Source: Neolentinus lepideus HHB14362 ss-1 (lineage: Eukaryota; Basidiomycota; Agaricomycetes; Gloeophyllales; Gloeophyllaceae). Taken from it: a DNA stretch of 64,000 bases. This document shows positions 58,693-64,000 of this stretch, piece by piece. The position numbers and the translations under genes are program-made. The notes below the pieces were generated by a model. The model was not told the DNA's origin. It ran no database searches and was given only the letters and a program-made list of their open reading frames with translations. Position 1 is the stretch's first letter. Each line of letters starts with the position of its first letter. The DNA is taken from the NCBI GenBank assembly GCA_001632425.1, contig KV425554.1, forward strand, positions 552,883 through 616,882, read 5' to 3'.

Positions 58693-60580
58693 ATGCTTCG
58701 CAATCATCCTCCTCGGGCGCCAGACGAATCCATTTCCTCCTTCCAATTGGAAGATACCATTGCACTTCGAAATACTCGGTCAGTTCATCTCAAATACCAT
58801 ATCCACTAATGGGATCTTATGGTGACTCGTCAGCTATACTTGTCTTGCTAGTCTTGTTGTCCTGATTTATGACATTATCTTGACTTTCGATGCTGAAGTA
58901 TACCCCACGAGCCCGCTACCCGCAGATGGGATGTACTGACATCTCGGCATATAGCTCCAATATGTGTGGACTATGTTGAAGCCACCTCACACCTATGTAT
59001 CCATCGTGTTCATAACCAATCGATATGGCAACATCGTGTTGCTCGCTCTTCTCAACGCCCAGTTTACTGGATTGTGGTTCTTGGATGGTTCCACAGTAAG
59101 CTCTCAACTCGGTCCACGGGGTCAGCACTGGCGCTCAAGTAAAGCGAACTCGGCAGTTTTGTGAAGCTTTCACTGTTATAACGAATCTACTCATACTCAT
59201 CGCCCTCGCCTCGATAAACGGTACATGTCTTCGCAATCTTATTCACAGATGGATGCTTATACTACTACACAAAAGTGGCTGTTCCTATCCGGCGAGCATG
59301 GGGCGCCTGGGTTGGCAGCCACCAGTTCAAGACAACCAAATATTTGGCAGCGATTTCTACTATTTATTTTGTTGCAAGTGCCGCATTGTTGCTGTATGGA
59401 AGCCTGGCCCAACGCGGTTGGTACTCTATTCTGGCATATTCTAGCTTTGTCTGTGATCCTACAACGTAGTGCGCATTGTTGTACATGGCACTTGTGTTAA
59501 TCTCCTGCCGCGTAAGTTCGCTGCACCAAATAATGTGCTAAACTTTGACATCTGTGGTGTTTATTAGGTTGGCTTGTACGTTGCATCTGCCCCTGAGTGA
59601 GACTCTGATTCTAACAACAGGTCGAAGTGGGCCTTCTGGCTACCGAGGTACTTGTCGCGTGGATCTGTCGCACGGCAAAGACTCACAACGATTCAGTATC
59701 ATTTTGAACAGCATAGCATTCTCCCTGAGCTTCGTGAAGCTGCACGACCATGTGAAGAATTCAAATGCCTCCTACATTGTCAGAACGGCCTACAGTGATG
59801 GTGCGTGAATGAGCCTGTCATCTTTCCCCCACGTCTTTATAATATTTCTGTCATTCAGGCATGCTGTACTATGTCGTGAGACATGATACATAAGTTTTAG
59901 ATGATGGCCTCTCAAATGTCTCTCGCTGGCAGATCTCAGTTGCGCTGGATACATGGAATATATTATATTGGTGAGAGCTTCCACTGAGGTTCTGCGGCGT
60001 CCTTTGTATGACTGACACCGAAACAGGGCTCTTGGAACCTCTGTATGCACGTCCCCTGATATGTGTTACTGTTACTACTGATTAACAGTTTTTGTAGATA
60101 TATCGCCACACATTATCACTAACGTGAGTTACTTGGTAGCATGAAATCGTCAGGCAGATCCGCAACTGACTATGCCTGGATAGACTGACACTGGCAATAA
60201 TGAACATCCTCAGTCAGCGCCTAGTCGTCCGCCTCAGAGCAAGCGATGCCCTCGACTGCACCATCGACCACGAGGCCGGTTCATACTCTAATGAGCTCGA
60301 GATTGCTACGGGGTCGAGGCCAGTGTCTCCGCTTGTCTTTGAGGAGGTACTATCGAAGCAGCCGAGGACCGCGCCACTGTCCACGAAGATGTGCAGATAC
60401 CCTACATCGCGCAGTCGTGCGAGACTCAGCCATATATCGGAGGAGATTGAGATGACAGTACGGAGTGAGAACTCAGTGGCTAGATTGTCAGTTGGAGATA
60501 TTGGGAGGATGTCTGTATATGCCGACCACCCTCTGCCTGCCCAAAAAGTGAGGCAATCCAGTCTGCCTACAGGGAACTAG
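58693..60580 (+). CDS. DUF6533 membrane protein, copy B
   Basis: Starts at ATG 58693 (MLRNHPPRAPDESISSFQLE). Across short introns the DUF6533 core reads LASLVVLIYDIILTFDAE, LQYVWTMLKPPHTYVSIVF and ITNRYGNIVLLALLNAQF. Later hydrophobic pieces include KYLAAISTIYFVASAALLLY (59340-59400). A C-terminal cytoplasmic-type tail begins NILSQRLVVRLRASDALD and ends SSLPTGN at 60580. It is a diverged neighbour of copy A in the same orientation. The number of introns is at least six, and the middle joins are uncertain. Confidence 0.65.
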
Positions 60581-62098
60581 GAGGATGTATGATGTGATCT
60601 GATATTGCAACCGCAAAATAAGTAGATCTAATAACTTGTATTGGTAGTCGTGCTAGGGCCTGTTATATGTGTCTTGCCTGAGTGGGTGATCGTTTGAGTC
60701 GGTGCGTTGCGGTCCTGGTGTAAGTGGTATCTTTCACCTCCTCAAGTACATAGCCTTACGATGCAGAATTGGAAATTTTTGACCATGTTCGCCACGTGTA
60801 TGCGTTAGACTTTCGGCATCACCACCCTTCTTCTAAATCGGCATCCAAGCTTCAAGCTTCAAGCTTCAAGTCTGGGTGCCGACATCGGATCGTGGTAACA
60901 CGACTCGGCACGTCATATACATGGCCCTTGCAGGAGCAAGGTGCCAGTGGATACGGCCAACACGCGGATAGGTGGGCCAGCGCGTCGGTACTGCACGTAC
61001 CCACTGGCAGGGCGAAGTTTGCACCGCTGGCTGGCGTATAGTAAACGCCTATGACTACGTGGAAGAGCCGTATTCGATGAGAACTAATTGGACAATGGTA
61101 GGTAGACTATAGGCACGTACCTCAGATAAGCGGGAAGGGAGTCCGGTAAGTGGCAGTGTCAGGTGTAGGAGAGGCAAACAGCACGACCCTCCGCCTGTAC
61201 TCCTGGACTTGTATCCTTCATTACCCAGAAGTAGTATGCATGGAGGGGCAGCATCGAAAAGTTCGACTCATCATGAGGTTAACTAACCAATTAAAATATC
61301 GTGCTTCGTTCTGCGATGATGAGGGCCGTTCAAGTCCATAGGTGGGTTCATGACGAAGCGCACTGGATCTCCCGAGGTGATCTACTTGGAGGATCGTGCG
61401 ACGGCCCGGGGGACAAACCGCTCCCTTTACCAAACACTGAGTCCAAGCAAGCACAGCTGGGATTTCTTGTAGCACCGACAAGGCCGACAGAAGATCGTCT
61501 GGTACAATACTCTGTTGATACGAGAGATGTTGCAACCTCGGATACATAGTTCAAGGGGTCTTTAGTTCAGGGAATAAATGTCGCTTGATACTAGCTTGCG
61601 CAAGACTACCTCCAGCGTGCGCTGCACCTTTGGAAGTGTGGCCAATAGCGGTAGAACCTACAGATCGGAGCTGTGACCAGATTTATCTAATAATGCCGGG
61701 ATGGACACAGCCTGTATCCAGCAAGTCTTTCGAATAAGATTCACCGCCGCGGCATTGCTGGTACATGGCCCGTAGCGCATGCATTGGTAGCGTATCCCGT
61801 ATGAAGGAGCTTGCTGCGCCCGATCCTGGGAGTCTGGAAGACGTTTGAAAGTGCAAATCCTCTGAGTTTGGAACGTCTGAGACCACTTGCCTCATAGCCC
61901 ATTCGAACCTCGGAAGTTAGCGACTTCAGCTCCTCCGCCACTAATATGCTAGAGTTGTTTCCAAGGACGAAGTCATACTGTATGGTCGAATAAGGAAGGA
62001 ATATTCCGAGTACCATATTACTGATCCAGGTCGTATTCGTCCAGGTAGTGGCGTTCCGGTTAACAGGTAAAAAAACCTTTATGTCCTCACACTTTATC
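60581..62098. other. Gene-poor region
   Basis: A short heptamer repeat (CAAGCTT, about 60847-60870) is present. On the minus strand open frames at 61681-62106 are longer than usual but overlap in two frames and match nothing I recognise. Confidence 0.4.
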
Positions 62099-62805
62099 GG
62101 CCTCATATGTCGGGATGTAAGGCCCTACCACTTAACTTCCTTATAGGGAACACACGTTGTATGCACGTGGAATTGCGGAGATGTGCGAATTACGAGCAAA
62201 TTTCGCTAAGTCAAGCTATTGGTGACATTCATAGTATGGAATAGAGCATTATTACTACTATACATCCTCTGAGAGCTGGTACCATTATATCATATAAGAA
62301 GAATATAATTGGCCTGCCTAATGTACCATATCCAGGACGGAGAGGACGCAATCGGGTGAAATGGTGAGTTCAAGCTTGAAGGCAGCAACACTGGCACACT
62401 GGTCGGTTGTAGTGTTCTCCGGATGTTGCAATTGGCTGCAAATATGGTGCCGCCGCGAGTACTCACAGAGGAAGCAGCGGGACAGCCGGACAGTCCGGGC
62501 TACCCTCAACTAGCTAGCCAGAGGAAGCCTTCGAAATGGGCACCACATTAGCTTCGAGCTATTACTTACATTCTTGCTTAAGATGATATAATGACTTGTG
62601 CAAGTTCTAAAAGGATATATGCATGTAGTAGTAATTACACAGTATTTCATAGTCCACCATACTACGAATATCATTGAGTATCACCAATAGCTTGACTTAG
62701 CGAAATTTACTCGTAATTCGCACATCTCCGCAATTCCACGTGCATACAACGTGTGTTCCCTATAAGGAGGTTAAGTGGTAGGGCCTTACATCCCATATGT
62801 CGGCC
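62099..62805. mobile_element. MITE-like element with about 140-bp terminal inverted repeats
   Basis: The arms 62099-62239 and 62657-62805 are reverse complements. The core starting GGATGTAAGGCCCTACCACT and running through ATGCACGTGGAATTGCGGAG to TCGCTAAGTCAAGC is nearly identical; small indels occur at the outer and inner ends. The 417 bp between has no coding frame. Size, long inverted arms and lack of a gene fit a non-autonomous DNA transposon. Target-site duplication was not identified with certainty. Confidence 0.8.
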
Positions 62806-64000
62806 TATTGGATCGAATCCCATTACCATTGGAGCGGCCACGGCTCGAGACGCAATTCACCCGTCTCCGATTCCGAAGAGGTAATGGAGCGTCTTTGCAA
62901 GGCCCAAACGATCAATTTTCTTCAGAAATTTGGAGCTCTGATCCAAGATCTGCGGAATGCTGTAATCGAGCGTTGATCTGCTGAAAACACTTGTACGTAG
63001 CACTGGCGTTTTCTAGTCTTTCGATTTCGTACCTTTTCATAGATGAACTATCAAGGCAAACAACTCTGACCCACCAAGAATCATGTCAATGTGCTGAGGT
63101 TTGGAGGAAACCGAACATCAGTGAAACATCAGTAGGATATGCAATCCTCCCAGTAAACCTGAGGACAAAAATTACATAATATAGTCCCATGAGTTGCGCC
63201 TTCGACTTCAAGGTGGGGATGGGCAATCCTCGACTGGAAACAGTATTATTTGTACATGTTTGGCTCCCAGCCAAACCGCTCTTTCACCTGCCCAAAAAAC
63301 GGCGGTCAGATTATCTGTGTAGATACTACCCCGTTGGGCACAATTTTGGTGCAGATTCACTCTTTCAGTTATCTAGCAGTGCATGTACTTGACCGATTTT
63401 GTACAGGTAGCCTAGATCCTAATATAATGCAGTCAATTCAAGATTTTACTAGTATTCTTAAAATTCTGTCAAGAAGGTGCACTAGATAATGTAAAATGGA
63501 ACAACTTTCATGTTTTGTGCAATATGTGAAATGGCTTCAGAGAGCCATAATATTGTCCACAGTGTGGAGTGCCCAATCCACTCATTTGGACGCGAGGTGC
63601 AACGTGACCGTGATGTGACAGCCGCGTCGAAATGTCAGCAATCCTAGACTACCTCCGGTGTTACCGTGATGCCGCGAACATTGTAAGCTATATATAGTGT
63701 ATAATATGTGAGTAGATTTTATCACCCATTATCTCAAGCTTTTCCTGATTTTTTGCACCAGGTATACCTGTTATTAACGTCACTTCATTCAATTCCTCAC
63801 AATATCAATACATTTCTGAGGACTCCTTCGATGCACAGCATGTATTAGAATGTGCAGTCAAAGAAATGTGAAACCTAAAACTGAGAGTCAATGCTCAGGG
63901 TTACAGAGACGGCCCACCCAACATGCCTGGGAGGTTTGGCATGATAAGGAGAATATACTCCCTACTACATCTATGAAAAGCGGCCCTAATTTGAGATATA
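62806..64000. other. Intergenic, nothing recognised
   Basis: AT-rich sequence without a convincing open frame to the end of the window. Confidence 0.45.

Noticed and set aside
61681..62106. Overlapping minus-strand frames ending near the MITE
   Set aside because: Two frames overlap, neither has a family match, and one runs into the inverted repeat arm. No clear gene.

Overview
This window is nuclear DNA of a filamentous fungus, almost certainly a mushroom-forming basidiomycete (Agaricomycetes). Nearly every gene is cut by short GT-AG introns of about 46-73 nt, often five or more per gene. Two tRNA-Arg(UCG) genes and one tRNA-Arg(ACG) gene carry short introns. Basidiomycete-type DUF6533/DUF6534 multi-pass membrane proteins are present, and a Ty1/copia element is inserted. 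Exon joins below were made by hand from splice signals, reading-frame phase and family alignment from memory; no search was run.

Layout. 1-30.3 kb is a mosaic of ordinary genes and rearranged accessory DNA. A three-copy family of an unrecognised protein lies at 49-1006 (+), 26723-27719 (-) and 28288-29281 (-). The first two copies are the ends of a roughly 2.3 kb inverted segmental duplication; the last two are tandem. Between them are a NADAR-domain protein, SAP18, a complete 7.03 kb copia retrotransposon (7682-14713), a LARP7/Pof8-like RNA-binding protein with a duplicated C-terminal xRRM, a degraded DUF6534 gene, a hotdog thioesterase and an MFS sugar transporter. A decayed transporter tail lies at 29.8-30.1 kb.

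30.9-54.3 kb is a dense block of conserved housekeeping genes on both strands: NEDD8, an AlkB-like dioxygenase, tRNA-Arg(ACG), the U5 snRNP 40 kDa WD40 protein, an unrecognised 423-aa protein, the cyclophilin-RRM protein PPIL4, a BTB protein, delta-1-pyrroline-5-carboxylate dehydrogenase, alpha-SNAP, a mitochondrial DnaJC28-like (DUF1992) protein, a 90-aa unknown, a membrane-anchored ubiquitin protease, the Cdc7 kinase between two inverted tRNA-Arg(UCG) genes, and a WBP2-like GRAM protein. SAP18, SNRNP40, PPIL4 and LARP7 all concern RNA processing, but they are ordinary neighbours, not an operon. A 600 bp island with only three CpG sites interrupts the block at 43.9-44.5 kb.

54.3-64 kb is gene-poor. 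It has two neighbouring DUF6533 receptor-like genes, two copies of a C-tract repeat, and a roughly 0.7 kb MITE-like element with long inverted arms near 62.1-62.8 kb.

Most notable: the LARP7/Pof8-like gene whose xRRM, including its internal intron, has been duplicated in tandem; the copia element that carries a half-tRNA primer site and whose LTR differences and stop codons all look like CpG deamination; the CpG-depleted island; and the three-copy gene family with its inverted-plus-tandem arrangement.
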